Assembly (NCBI GenBank): GCA_030432565.1
Contig: JAUIGV010000002.1
Coordinates: 158,082-222,081, forward strand
Direction: 5' to 3'
From: Verrucomicrobiia bacterium
GTDB taxonomy: Bacteria; Verrucomicrobiota; Verrucomicrobiia; Verrucomicrobiales; Akkermansiaceae
DNA length: 64,000 nucleotides
Shown: piece by piece, positions 33,680-42,542 of the stretch
Numbering within the stretch: position 1 is the stretch's first letter
Layout of the letters: the number at the start of each line of letters is the position of its first letter
Program-made: the position numbers and the translations under genes
Notes under the pieces: model-generated
The model's database searches: none
What the model was told of the DNA's origin: nothing
The model's input: only the letters and a program-made list of their open reading frames with translations

Positions 33680-34732
33680 ATGATTGGTGATGATTTGTTG
33701 ACGGTGGGCGGGAAGTCCTTCCGTCGGGGCGAGCGCGGAGTGGTTGAGCTTCCGGTGGGCCGTCTTGTGAGCCATGCCGAGCTTGCGTTACGGGTGAATG
33801 TCATCCGGGGGCGTAAGCCCGGCCCTTCTCTTTTTGTGACGGCCGGAGTGCACGGTGATGAGCTCAATGGCGTGGAAATCGCACGACGTTTGGTGGGCCA
33901 ATCGTTCTCCGGGCTGAAGGGTGATATCTTGATTGTTCCGGTTGTGAACGTGGCGGCTTTTCTTTTGCGTTCACGTTATTTGCCGGATCGTCGTGATTTG
34001 AACCGGCTTTTTCCGGGGAATGCCGACGGGAGTTTTGGGGCACGGGTTGCGCGCACCCTGATGGATGAGGTTGTTAAAAAATCCACCCACGGAATCGATC
34101 TGCACACGGCTGCGACCGGCCGGATCAATCTCCCGCAAACCCGCATGGCGGATCGGGTTGATGGCTCCCGGGCGATGGCCAAGGCTTTTGGCGCCCCGGT
34201 GATGTTAAAGGCGGGGAACCGGGAAGGGAGTCTGCGGTCGGCCTGCGAAAAACGGGAGATGCCCTACGTGCTTTTTGAGGCGGGCGAAGCACTGAGGATT
34301 GAGTTGCCCGCGGTGACTTTCGGACTTCGCGGGGTGATGCGTGTCATGCGCAGCCTGGGAATGCTTCGCAAGAAATCCAAAGATCGCGAGCATCCCTCCG
34401 CATATTGCATGAGCAGCAGTTGGCTGCGGGCTTCGATGGGGGGCTTGTTCCGTTCCTTTGTTCCGCTCGGAAAGGCGGTTGAGGAAGGGCAGGTTCTTGG
34501 TGGGATTGGAGATCCTTTCGGGAGCGGAGAAACCGAAGTGATTTCGGATCGCCGGGGCATCGTGATCGGGCGGACGGGAGCCAGCCTGGTGGATGAAGGT
34601 GATGCGCTTTTTCATATTGCGCAATCGCAGGTTTCTCCTGAAAAGGCTGAGGAACGAATTCTTCTCTCGGCGGAAGAAGTGCTTCCCGATTTGGAACGGC
34701 CCCCATACCGAGATTCGCATTCCGACCAATAG
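33680..34732 (+). CDS. Succinylglutamate desuccinylase/aspartoacylase-family zinc hydrolase
   Basis: 350 residues. Zinc carboxypeptidase-like fold: LFVTAGVHGDELNGVEIARR near 50-70 provides the His-x-x-Glu metal pair, LNRLFPGNADGSFGARVA follows, and THGIDLHTAATGR provides the third ligand His. C-terminal beta domain includes LFRSFVPLGKAVEEGQVLGG, the biotinyl-lipoyl-like tail common to this subgroup. Members deacylate N-acylamino acids; exact substrate unknown. Starts 80 bases from the divergent SDR. Confidence 0.85.
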   Translation: MIGDDLLTVGGKSFRRGERGVVELPVGRLVSHAELALRVNVIRGRKPGPSLFVTAGVHGDELNGVEIARRLVGQSFSGLKGDILIVPVVNVAAFLLRSRYLPDRRDLNRLFPGNADGSFGARVARTLMDEVVKKSTHGIDLHTAATGRINLPQTRMADRVDGSRAMAKAFGAPVMLKAGNREGSLRSACEKREMPYVLFEAGEALRIELPAVTFGLRGVMRVMRSLGMLRKKSKDREHPSAYCMSSSWLRASMGGLFRSFVPLGKAVEEGQVLGGIGDPFGSGETEVISDRRGIVIGRTGASLVDEGDALFHIAQSQVSPEKAEERILLSAEEVLPDLERPPYRDSHSDQ

Positions 34733-34740
34733 AGCCGACT

Positions 34741-35799
34741 CTAGAAAAGTTCGTTTGACGGGGGAGCCGGGGTCTCTTCGATCTCGTCCGCTTGCGCGTC
34801 TGCCACCGGTGGAAGCGGGGTGACCAATGGGGCCGGCAGGGGGAATTTCCGTTCGAAGATTCCGGGCGCGGATTCGTTGGCCGTTGCGTAAGCGTCTTTC
34901 ACCATCTCGAGTTTGGCATCGAGGTTGTCGACGTAGTGAAGAGCATGTGCTTCCGGGGTGCGGGGCAGAGTGGGGGAGCCGAAATCGTATTGACCGTGAT
35001 GAGAGGCGATCAAGTGAAGAAGGTGGAGGCGGACGTCTTCGCTCGCTGGTTCAATTTCCCGCCAGTTTTCCAGTGGAAGGTCGCGCCAGAGCTTGTTGAC
35101 CAACTCCAGGCCGAGGGGAATGTGGCCGAGCATTTCGCCGTGCATGAGGTGGAGCTGGGTGAAGCCGGCTTCCGGATAGGTGTTTTCCCAGAGCTTTCCG
35201 CAATCGTGGAAAAGCACGCCGGCGATCATGAGGTCGCGGTTGAGATAGGGATAAACTCCGCAAATGGCGTTGGCGCTCCGCATCATTTGAGCCACGTGTT
35301 CGACCAGCCCTCCACGCCGGGCGTGGTGATTTTTACGAGCGGCGGCAGTGCGCCGAAAGCGCTCCTCAAACTGCTCCACGAAGACATCGCAAAGGGCCTT
35401 GAGGCGCGGGTCGGCCAGTTGGGAGAGGAAGTCGACGATGTCGGCCCAATCGGAATTCTGTTTTTCCCGGGTCACGGGATCACCGGCAAGGAATTCGCTT
35501 TTTTCGTCTTCGGTGAGGAGGCGGAATTTCCAACCCTTGCCGTCAACGCCATACTGGTTCTGGGTCCACTGGCCGGAGAATTGCAGGAGGGCGTCGGGAG
35601 CGGTGTCGGCGGCGGAATGGAACTGGGGATGATTGTTCCAGATCTTCAGGGTGATGGCACCCGTGGCGTCGGCAATATCCCACTCGAGGTAAGGCTTGCC
35701 GCCTTTGGTCTCCTTCTCGGTGCGCTTCTGAAGTTGCGCAAAAAAAGAGGCCTCAAGCGGAGTTTCGTTGGTGGAGGAGAGGAGTTCGCTGATCGACAT
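34741..35799 (-). CDS. YhaM-like 3'-5' exoribonuclease (OB fold plus HD domain)
   Basis: 352 residues. N-terminal OB-fold region (about 15-95) with the YLEWDIADATGAITLKIWNN strand pattern, then an HD hydrolase domain: RGGLVEHVAQMMRSANA, AGVLFHDCGKLWE (HD metal pair), LHLIASHHGQYDFGSP and LHYVDNLDAKLEM. This arrangement is that of YhaM/CBF1, which degrade RNA from the 3' end. C-terminus is a Pro/Ala/Glu-rich tail. Convergent with the aspartoacylase-like gene, and three bases downstream of the next gene's stop. Confidence 0.88.
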   Translation of the reverse strand: MSISELLSSTNETPLEASFFAQLQKRTEKETKGGKPYLEWDIADATGAITLKIWNNHPQFHSAADTAPDALLQFSGQWTQNQYGVDGKGWKFRLLTEDEKSEFLAGDPVTREKQNSDWADIVDFLSQLADPRLKALCDVFVEQFEERFRRTAAARKNHHARRGGLVEHVAQMMRSANAICGVYPYLNRDLMIAGVLFHDCGKLWENTYPEAGFTQLHLMHGEMLGHIPLGLELVNKLWRDLPLENWREIEPASEDVRLHLLHLIASHHGQYDFGSPTLPRTPEAHALHYVDNLDAKLEMVKDAYATANESAPGIFERKFPLPAPLVTPLPPVADAQADEIEETPAPPSNELF

Positions 35800-35802
35800 G
35801 GC

Positions 35803-36621
35803 TCAACAGAGCCGGATCATGTCCTTCACGGATTGAATCCAAAGGAAAAAAAGTCCCTTCGTTGAGTATTGGAAGTGTCCGTCGTCGGTGAGCTTGATGA
35901 GACCGCAGTCTAGGTTGTGATCGATCTGGCGCTTCATCTCGGCTTCGACCTGCTTGAGAACTTCGTCCGGATCCGGCATGAGCAGGTCCTTGGAATGAAT
36001 CTTCAACTTGGCAAGGTGCCGTTGATGGTCCGTGTAAATGGCCTCGAAACAGTTCCGTTCGCAGGGAAGGTGGTCCCAGTGGGCTTCCGGCGAATGTTTG
36101 AGGGTGGGGGAGAATGGATAGTTGGTGGTGTGGATGGTGCGACCGTCCGGGGCGCGGGAAGAGACCGTCACAAAGGCGAAGGCAACCTGGTCATGCTCAC
36201 AAAGGCAAACGGCCGCGATGGCCTTGGCCTCGGGATTCCAGAAGAAGCGGAAGTATTGCTGCATCCCGGCCCAGTCCCAACCACTGTCGGTGACGTGTTC
36301 AAACTCGGCCGCTTCGATCTCCCGAATCAGACGCGAGGCATTTGGGAAGTGGTCTTCGGATGGTGGCGTGCGCAGCTTGAGCCGGTTCTCGATCGGCAGA
36401 CGCATGCGGCGGGTCCGCGTGAGCAAGTCAAACCACGGGAGAATGAACCAAAGGGCCGCGCCCAGGAGTCCTGCGGTGATGCTGCCCAGGGCCAGCCAGA
36501 AGGTCAGGAAGGAAGCGGCCAGGAAAGTCAGCGCGCCCAGTTTTCGCAAAATCAAGGTCCTGCACGAGCGCAAGGCAATGCCGATGGCGACACAGGCTAG
36601 GACAATGAGGAAATTGTGCAT
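35803..36621 (-). CDS. Membrane-anchored hypothetical protein
   Basis: 272 residues with two N-terminal hydrophobic helices (about 3-18 and 29-65) and a soluble remainder starting LTRTRRMRLPIENRL. The soluble part has conserved-looking aromatic patches (DSGWDWAGMQQYFRFFWNP) and NYPFSPTLKHSPEAHWD. No family recognised. It precedes the yhaM-like gene by three bases and is probably its operon partner. Confidence 0.65.
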   Translation of the reverse strand: MHNFLIVLACVAIGIALRSCRTLILRKLGALTFLAASFLTFWLALGSITAGLLGAALWFILPWFDLLTRTRRMRLPIENRLKLRTPPSEDHFPNASRLIREIEAAEFEHVTDSGWDWAGMQQYFRFFWNPEAKAIAAVCLCEHDQVAFAFVTVSSRAPDGRTIHTTNYPFSPTLKHSPEAHWDHLPCERNCFEAIYTDHQRHLAKLKIHSKDLLMPDPDEVLKQVEAEMKRQIDHNLDCGLIKLTDDGHFQYSTKGLFFLWIQSVKDMIRLC

Positions 36622-36739
36622 GCGGTTTTTGTTTTACAAAATTTATCCAAGACCCCCTACCATTGATCAGTTTCAGGAGATTGCCAGCGGTTTCGTCGCT
36701 TCCCTTGCGAAAACTTCGACAATTTTCTAGGATCCGGGC

Positions 36740-37264
36740 ATGGCGATTGAACCTTTCCACGAAATTTGGCCGAAAATCCCTGATTCCGCCTTTGTTGCCG
36801 CGAGTGCTGACCTTGTTGGCAGGGTCACTTTGGGTGAGGAGTCCAGCATTTGGTATAACGCGACTCTCAGAGGGGATATCAACGAGATCGTGATCGGGCC
36901 GCGCAGTAATGTGCAAGACAATGCCGTGATTCATCTCGCCGACGACTTCGGATGTTATGTCGGTGAGCTCGTGACCGTTGGTCATTCTGCGATTTTGCAT
37001 GCCTGTGAGGTGAAGGACGAGGTCCTCGTCGGAATGGGGGCCTGTGTTCTCGATGGAGCGGTGATCGGGCCGCGCACCATCATCGGGGCCAACGCCCTGG
37101 TGACCGGAGGAACGATCATTCCCGAGGGATCACTTGTGCTGGGAAGCCCGGCCAGGGTGGTGAAAACACTCGACCTTAAAGATCAACTGGACATTAAAAG
37201 CTGGGCCGAAAAATACGTTCGCAACTCCCGCCTTTTCAAGGAGAGAGATTTTACCACGAGGTAG
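36740..37264 (+). CDS. Gamma-class carbonic-anhydrase-like hexapeptide protein
   Basis: 174 residues of left-handed beta-helix repeats (YrdA/PaaY/Cam group). The three zinc-ligand histidines are in NAVIHLADD and TVGHSAILHAC, in the order expected for gamma carbonic anhydrases. It may hydrate CO2 or act as a CoA-thioester-related protein like PaaY. The TAG stop lies inside a palindromic repeat (37261-37327) that also supplies the stop of the convergent GH16 gene. Confidence 0.9.
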   Translation: MAIEPFHEIWPKIPDSAFVAASADLVGRVTLGEESSIWYNATLRGDINEIVIGPRSNVQDNAVIHLADDFGCYVGELVTVGHSAILHACEVKDEVLVGMGACVLDGAVIGPRTIIGANALVTGGTIIPEGSLVLGSPARVVKTLDLKDQLDIKSWAEKYVRNSRLFKERDFTTR

Positions 37265-37327
37265 CCGAACGCTCCCGTTTTCGGTTCTTGGTTTCGGAAG
37301 TCCCGAAGGCAGGAGCTTTTGGCTACT
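37261..37327. repeat. Palindromic repeat family D, copy 1 (supplies stops to two genes)
   Basis: Imperfect inverted repeat with ends GTAGCCGAACGCTCC and GGAGCTTTTGGCTACT. The left end contains the TAG of the carbonic-anhydrase-like gene; the right end, read on the minus strand, contains the TAG of the GH16 gene. A second copy is at 43208-43273. Confidence 0.8.
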
Positions 37328-38333
37328 CAGCCCACTGGGACACTCTCACGTAATCGATTAACATCGTTTGCGGAAAGGCCGGGTCGGGCAGGTTTTTGAC
37401 ATCCTGCTTGGTGCCTCCGAAGAAGTGTCCGCCGACCGCGACGTTGAAAATCAGGTGAAACGGTGAGTCAAACGGGGCGGTGTCGCTTTTCCTGGCGGCG
37501 GCACTGAACCAATCTTTCTTCTCGATGGTCTGCCATTTTTTGCCGTCAAGGAACCAACTGATTTCATCCTTTTTCCACTCGACCATGTAGGTGTGGAATT
37601 CTTCCGCAGCATTTTTGCCTTCGAATTTCGTCTCACCACCTTTGTAGGCATTCTTTGGCCACTTGTCGCCGAAGTGCAGCGTGCCGATGGTCTTGTCGAC
37701 CTCGGAACCACGCGACTCGACGATGTCGATTTCGCCTCCTGCGGCCCATCCACCATAGGGGGAATTGGTCGGCAACATCCAGATGGCGGGCCAAATGCCT
37801 TCGCCCGAGGGCAGCTTGGCCCGGACCTCAATGCGGCCATAGGTCCACTCGCCCCGGTAGAGTGACCGAAGCCGGGCCGATGAGTAGGGCTGGGTCTTTC
37901 CATCCGAAGTGGTGTGGGGGTCCCGGTAAACACTGAGGTGAAGTTTGCCGTCCTTTACGAAGGAATACTTGGGAGCAGAGGAGTAATACTGAAGCTCATT
38001 GTTCCCGCCGCCGTAGCCGTTGACCTCGTTTGACCATTTGCTGCGGTCGATTTCGGTGCCATTGAATTCGTCCGCCCAAACCGGAACCCACTTTTGGTGG
38101 ATCTCGGTGAGTCGAAATTCAGAGCCCGGCTTTTCGCTCAAGGTCCGAGTTACCTTCCTGCCGTTCCCCTTGATGGGGTCGCCAACAGCCTTCCAGGCTT
38201 CCGGGTCTTTCTTCTCAATTTGATAAAAGAGGCCATCCTTTGTCTGGAAATTGAATTGGGCAACCGGTTCGGGCTGCAAAGCGACCTGGGCGGAGAGTGA
38301 GAGCGGGCAGAGAAGAAAGAGGAGGTGTTTCAT
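37323..38333 (-). CDS. Secreted glycoside hydrolase family 16 beta-glucanase
   Basis: 336 residues with a signal peptide (about 1-16, MKHLLFLLCPLSLSAQ). The catalytic motif GEIDIVES (E-x-D-x-x-E) is near 213-220, preceded by GIWPAIWMLPTNSPYGGW and followed by HTYMVEWKKDEISWFLDG and FNVAVGGHFFGG. This is the laminarinase/beta-1,3-glucanase type of GH16, fitting a polysaccharide-degrading marine or soil lifestyle. An N-terminal segment of about 70 residues precedes the domain. ATG at 38333; upstream open frame is not coding. Confidence 0.92.
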   Translation of the reverse strand: MKHLLFLLCPLSLSAQVALQPEPVAQFNFQTKDGLFYQIEKKDPEAWKAVGDPIKGNGRKVTRTLSEKPGSEFRLTEIHQKWVPVWADEFNGTEIDRSKWSNEVNGYGGGNNELQYYSSAPKYSFVKDGKLHLSVYRDPHTTSDGKTQPYSSARLRSLYRGEWTYGRIEVRAKLPSGEGIWPAIWMLPTNSPYGGWAAGGEIDIVESRGSEVDKTIGTLHFGDKWPKNAYKGGETKFEGKNAAEEFHTYMVEWKKDEISWFLDGKKWQTIEKKDWFSAAARKSDTAPFDSPFHLIFNVAVGGHFFGGTKQDVKNLPDPAFPQTMLIDYVRVSQWAE

Positions 38334-38395
38334 GACTTGCTGGAATAGATACAGCCAAACTGCGATTATTTTGCAGTAAATTGCATCATTTTCAA

Positions 38396-39070
38396 TTAGG
38401 CGTTTTTCGCGAAGAAGGTGAGGATGAGGCACCAGAGCGCCAGGATGATATTCATCAAAGGGAGCTGCAGAGGAAGGGGAAACAAGTAAATGAGCGAAAC
38501 CGCGGGAATCCAAACCACCCAGTTCGCGATCATGAGGGGGATGACCCGGTCGAGAAATGGCTTCCGCTTCAGGGCGGCCTTGAATTCCTTCACCGATCCG
38601 TCTTTCTCGATGAGTAAATATCCCAGCACCAACTGCCACACCGCGAAGAAAGGGACCCAGACAAATTCGTCGACCAGGGTCTTTTTCAAGATCGTCCAAA
38701 AATCAATACCGTTGCCAAAGAGCCCGGCCTGGATGCGATAGAGCCAGTCCACCTGCCACCCGTGGAAACCCCAGAAAAGGAGGAGCCACGGCACATGCCG
38801 GAAGGGCTGCTTCTCTCCGCCTTTCAAAAACAGAGCCTGCACCAACCACGGAATCAGGCTGCCAAAAAGTGCGGTCGAAACGATGGCGAACCACGGCGAA
38901 TATCTCAGCTTGAAGTCGCCAAGCCGGTCAAGCACCCCGGCGACCGCCCCGATTTGATAGTAGGCAATCACCAGCGCCAATCCAAGAACCCAGAGCACCG
39001 CGCCGGGAAGAAGATTTGATTTCGCCCCGCCCCAACCGAGCCGGACAACTTCGCTCAAATGACCTCGCAC
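38396..39070 (-). CDS. Integral membrane protein, Mpv17/PMP22-like
   Basis: 224 residues with about five or six hydrophobic helices. Trp- and aromatic-rich segments such as LLLFWGFHGWQVDWLYRIQA and the C-terminal ANWVVWIPAVSLIYLFPLPL followed by LWCLILTFF recall the Mpv17/PMP22 signature, in which a W-x-W-P segment precedes the last helix. The match is by eye and weak. Function unknown. It is divergent from and overlaps nothing of the pRiA4b-like gene. Confidence 0.6.
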   Translation of the reverse strand: MRGHLSEVVRLGWGGAKSNLLPGAVLWVLGLALVIAYYQIGAVAGVLDRLGDFKLRYSPWFAIVSTALFGSLIPWLVQALFLKGGEKQPFRHVPWLLLFWGFHGWQVDWLYRIQAGLFGNGIDFWTILKKTLVDEFVWVPFFAVWQLVLGYLLIEKDGSVKEFKAALKRKPFLDRVIPLMIANWVVWIPAVSLIYLFPLPLQLPLMNIILALWCLILTFFAKNA

Positions 39071-39223
39071 TTCCGTGTCATAAAGTGGCCGAGCTCAAAA
39101 CTCCGTAAAAAAATCAAGTCGTCAAAACTTCCTGAGGCTTTCGGCGAGCTTTTCCTCAACCGCCCCCCAAAATTCGAATTGGGCGTTCGACCTTCGGTAA
39201 TCTCTTCCTCTATCCTTCCCGCC

Positions 39224-39997
39224 ATGACGGACCCGCTCGATGATCTCCTTGCCAAAATGCCCGAACCCGATGCCAGCGAGGCCGAGATCGAGGCTTTCAT
39301 GGAAAAGGTCATGTCCACTCCGGGTGGCGCGGAACTCATTCATTCCTTTGCCGAAAAAATCACCGCGGGTGGTTCCCTCGATACCATGCTCAAGGAAGAG
39401 GAAGCCGGGTCCGAAAGACTCGCTCTTAAAAGCCCCGCCCGCTTTATCTTCCGCATCGAGCTCCTCGATACCAAACCGCTCGTCTGGCGTCGACTCAGCC
39501 TTCCGGCCGACTGCGCCTACGTCCACCTTCATCACGCCATCCAGGATTCCTTTGGTTGGGAGGATGCCCACCTTCATCGCTTCGAAATCTGGGAGGATGG
39601 ACATTGCGAACTCACCTTCAGTCCGGACGAAAGCGAAGACACTCCCGACTACTGTGAAGTTGGAAACCGTATCATCGATCTCTTCCGCGAGAATGTGGGC
39701 GAGTTTCTTTACCTTTATGATTTTGGTGACAATTGGCGCCATCGCGTTGTCATCGAGGACTTCGTGCAGGCCGGCGTCAACGGCACCAGCAAGGATCTCA
39801 AACCCCATCTCCACGATGGTGAAGGTCATGGGCCGCCGGAAAGCTGCGGCGGGGCGGCCGGCTTTGCGGATTTTTTAAAAGGCGATCATCCCTTCTGTGA
39901 AAATTACGAAGCGGAAATCCTGGAGCAATTTCGCAACGGTCGCCCGGATCTTTCCAGAGTCACCTTCCTCGACCGCACCCCCTTCGGAAGGGGTTGA
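39224..39997 (+). CDS. pRiA4b ORF-3-family protein
   Basis: 257 residues. The PRiA4_ORF3 domain (PF07929) covers about residues 70-240: FRIELLDTKPLVWRRLSLPA, LHHAIQDSFGWEDAHLHRFE, FLYLYDFGDNWRHRVVIED and ESCGGAAGFADFL are its hallmark blocks. The N-terminal 65 residues are acidic and unrelated. Biochemical function is unknown; often seen on plasmids and in accessory regions. ATG at 39224 chosen because earlier codons have no homology. Confidence 0.9.
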   Translation: MTDPLDDLLAKMPEPDASEAEIEAFMEKVMSTPGGAELIHSFAEKITAGGSLDTMLKEEEAGSERLALKSPARFIFRIELLDTKPLVWRRLSLPADCAYVHLHHAIQDSFGWEDAHLHRFEIWEDGHCELTFSPDESEDTPDYCEVGNRIIDLFRENVGEFLYLYDFGDNWRHRVVIEDFVQAGVNGTSKDLKPHLHDGEGHGPPESCGGAAGFADFLKGDHPFCENYEAEILEQFRNGRPDLSRVTFLDRTPFGRG

Positions 39998-40086
39998 AAT
40001 TTTTTTGATTCAAGCTTCCCGGTCTCGAAGTTTCCACCGCCGGATCATCCCTTGCGCTTCTCCTGAAACAAAGGACATTGCCCCCC

Positions 40087-41091
40087 ATGAAGACTGTCAA
40101 AGGATATGCCGCCCTCGAAGCCGGAGGAAAACTCGAAGAGTTTGAATATGAACTCGGCGACCTCAACCCCACGCAGGTCGATGTGAAGGTCGACGCCTGC
40201 GGCATCTGCCACAGCGACCTCTCCATGCTCAAAAATGATTGGGAAATGAGTCAGTTCCCGCTGATCGGTGGTCACGAAATCACCGGCACCGTCGAGGAGG
40301 TTGGCGAGGCGGTGACCCATCTCAAGAAGGGCGACAAGGTTGGCGTTGGCTGGCATAGCGGGGCCTGCATGACCTGCCCGCAGTGTCTCTCGGGCGATCA
40401 CAATCTCTGTGCCGGGGCCGAAAGCACCATCGTGCAGCGCCACGGTGGCTTTGCCGAAGCTGTCCGGGCCGAAAGCGCCTTTGCTGTTAAAATCCCAGAG
40501 GGTGTCGACCTTCTCAAAGCGGGCCCGCTCTTCTGCGGCGGCATCACCGTCTTCAACCCCATCTTGCAAATGAACGTCAAGCCCACCGATCGCGTCGCCG
40601 TCGTCGGGATCGGCGGGCTGGGTCACCTTGCCCTGCAATTCCTCTCGAAGTGGGGCTGCGAAGTCACCGCCATTTCGACCAGCCCCGGGAAGGAAGAGGA
40701 GACCCGGGAACTCGGAGCCCATCATTTCCTCAACGCCAGGGATGAGTCTGCCTTGACCGATGCCGGCGGAGCCTTCGACTTCATCCTTAGTACCGTAAAC
40801 GTCAAACTCGATTGGGAGGCCTACATCAATATGCTGCGGCCCAAGGGAAAGCTCCACCTCGTCGGGGCCGCGCCCGAGGTTTCCTCGGAGGTCTTCCCGC
40901 TCATCATGGCGCAACGCAGCATCTCAGCCAGTCCGGTGGGATCGCCCGCCACCATCGCCACCATGCTCGATTTCTGCGCCCGTCACGGCATCGCTCCGCA
41001 CACCCGTGAGTTCGCGATGTCCGAGATCAATGAAGCCCTCGAGATCCTCGAAAACGAGAGTCCGGCCAAGAGGCTTGTTTTGAAGAATTAG
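40087..41091 (+). CDS. Zinc-dependent alcohol dehydrogenase (YahK/CAD-like)
   Basis: 334-residue medium-chain dehydrogenase. Catalytic zinc ligands in DACGICHSDLSML (Cys), GGHEITGTVEEVG (His/Glu) and the later SLFCGG-equivalent PLFCGGITVF (Cys). The structural zinc loop is CMTCPQCLSGDHNLC. The NAD(P) motif is VAVVGIGGLGHLALQF; the following Ser/Thr residues (STSPGK) suggest NADP. Similar to YahK/cinnamyl-type aldehyde reductases. ATG at 40087; an upstream TTG three codons earlier is less likely. Confidence 0.93.
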   Translation: MKTVKGYAALEAGGKLEEFEYELGDLNPTQVDVKVDACGICHSDLSMLKNDWEMSQFPLIGGHEITGTVEEVGEAVTHLKKGDKVGVGWHSGACMTCPQCLSGDHNLCAGAESTIVQRHGGFAEAVRAESAFAVKIPEGVDLLKAGPLFCGGITVFNPILQMNVKPTDRVAVVGIGGLGHLALQFLSKWGCEVTAISTSPGKEEETRELGAHHFLNARDESALTDAGGAFDFILSTVNVKLDWEAYINMLRPKGKLHLVGAAPEVSSEVFPLIMAQRSISASPVGSPATIATMLDFCARHGIAPHTREFAMSEINEALEILENESPAKRLVLKN

Positions 41092-41111
41092 GCCCGGCCT
41101 TCGCCCACATT

Positions 41112-41132
41112 CCGCCCGGACAAAGCGGGCGG
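41112..41132. terminator. GC-rich hairpin after the alcohol dehydrogenase
   Basis: CCGCCCG and CGGGCGG arms around GACAAAG, followed by only TTCT. It lies 20 bases past the stop and is a terminator or mRNA-stabilising hairpin. Confidence 0.4.
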
Positions 41133-41230
41133 TTCTGGCGGAAAGGCCAATGTGCCGGAGAGGCGAGGGTGGGCATTGCCGGAACAGGCGGGGGAGTAAG
41201 AAAGGTCGGCCACGGAACGTTCTGGACTTC

Positions 41231-42049
41231 ATGAAAGTCGCTCTCCTTTTCATCACGGCCTTGATTTCGATCTGTCCGTCAGCCGTGGCCGAAGAAAAAT
41301 TTGCGCCGGAGCTTTACGCTTTTTTCAACGGAACGCCGAAGCTTCCCTTCGAAAAGGAGGCTGAATTCCTAAAGGAAACAGGTTACGCCGGCATCAGTCA
41401 AATCTATGCCAACGGGACCGGCAGGAAGCTCGCGGAGAGGGTGGCCGCGTATGAAAAAGCCGGCGTCAAGGTTCTGAGCGTTTATCTCCCGGCAACCGCC
41501 AATCCGATCGAGGAGGAGGCCGTGAAGGCGCTCGCGAACCGGGGCGGAATGATCGAGTTGACGGTCAAGACGGTTGGTCCGGAGATGATCGCCTCGATTC
41601 GCAAGACCGCCACCATGGCGGAGAAGCTGAAGATCAAGGTCGCTCTTTATCCCCATGCCGGACTAGCGGTCGAGACGATGCCGCAGGCCATGGACCTGAT
41701 TGCAAAAGTGGACCACCCCAATCTCGGCGTGATGTTCAACCTCTGTCACTTTTTGAAGAGCAAAAAGGCGGACGATCTCGAAAAGGTTTTGGCGAATGCG
41801 GGCGACCGTTTGTTCGCGGTGAGCACCTGCGGAGCTGATACTGATGGCAAGGGCTGGGGACAGTTGATCCAAACTCTCGACAAGGGAACCTTTCCCCAGA
41901 AGCGTCTCTTCAACGCCCTCAAGGAGATGAACTTCAAAGGCCCGGTCGGGCTTCAGTGTTATGCCCTCAAGGGCGACCGGAAGACCAATCTCGCCACCTC
42001 CATGAAGGCGTGGCAGGAGTTGCTGAAGAAGCTCAATTTCGGGGAGTAA
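41231..42049 (+). CDS. Secreted sugar-phosphate isomerase/epimerase-like TIM barrel
   Basis: 272 residues with a signal peptide (about 1-21). TIM-barrel (xylose-isomerase-like) features: FEKEAEFLKETGYAGISQIY, KIKVALYPHAGLAVETMPQA, NLGVMFNLCHFLKSK and GPVGLQCYALKGD. Conserved metal residues are only partly visible (H in YPHAG, N/H in FNLCHF). Such secreted barrels are frequent in Planctomycetota and Verrucomicrobiota and their substrate is usually unknown. ATG at 41231 begins the signal peptide. Confidence 0.85.
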   Translation: MKVALLFITALISICPSAVAEEKFAPELYAFFNGTPKLPFEKEAEFLKETGYAGISQIYANGTGRKLAERVAAYEKAGVKVLSVYLPATANPIEEEAVKALANRGGMIELTVKTVGPEMIASIRKTATMAEKLKIKVALYPHAGLAVETMPQAMDLIAKVDHPNLGVMFNLCHFLKSKKADDLEKVLANAGDRLFAVSTCGADTDGKGWGQLIQTLDKGTFPQKRLFNALKEMNFKGPVGLQCYALKGDRKTNLATSMKAWQELLKKLNFGE

Positions 42050-42542
42050 TCTTCGGCGGGTTGCTACTTCAGAGTCCCGGTCAGGGTTCCGATCAATTGA
42101 TCAAGCCCTTCGCGGTCCTTTGGCATGGGAAGTCCGGCCGCCTTGAGGGCGAGCTTCAGTCGGAACCGGTTCTTGCTTGTGGGGTGTTTTCACGCAGAGC
42201 AACGGAGCAGCAGAGCAGGGTGGGGAAAGAAAGAATGGAGTGGGGGCGCGTTCAGTTCGGAGTTCAAAGGGTTGAAAATAAAAAATCCCTGACCAAGGCT
42301 CTCAAAACTCTGCTGCTCCGCTGCTCTGCGTGAGCCATTTTCCCCACCCACGCCTCCAAACCCACCAACTCAAGTCCCTCTGCTCCTCTGTATGAGTCCC
42401 TCCAGAGAGCCGGGTTTCCCGATAGGAGAGTCGCATGATCGGTGGTGATAGAATTTCCACAAATCCATTTCGTCGAAGCCGGATACAATGCCGCCCTTTG
42501 TTTGTAATCGATCAGGCCAGGGAATCTGGCTAGGATCAAAGG
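42050..42542. other. Intergenic stretch filled by repeat sequence
   Basis: About 490 bases without a gene. It holds a 25-base inverted repeat (42191-42215 CACGCAGAGCAACGGAGCAG and onward; 42308-42332 its complement with one mismatch) and the left copy of a direct repeat that recurs at 43283. Open frames here are repeat translations. Nothing else supportable. Confidence 0.6.
42292..42396. repeat. Dispersed repeat family C, left copy
   Basis: Starts ACCAAGGCTCTCAAAACTC, contains CTCTGCGTGAGCCATTT and CCACCAACTCAA-CCCTCTGCT. A copy in the same orientation is at 43283-43387, so the pair flanks the DUF697 gene. Confidence 0.8.
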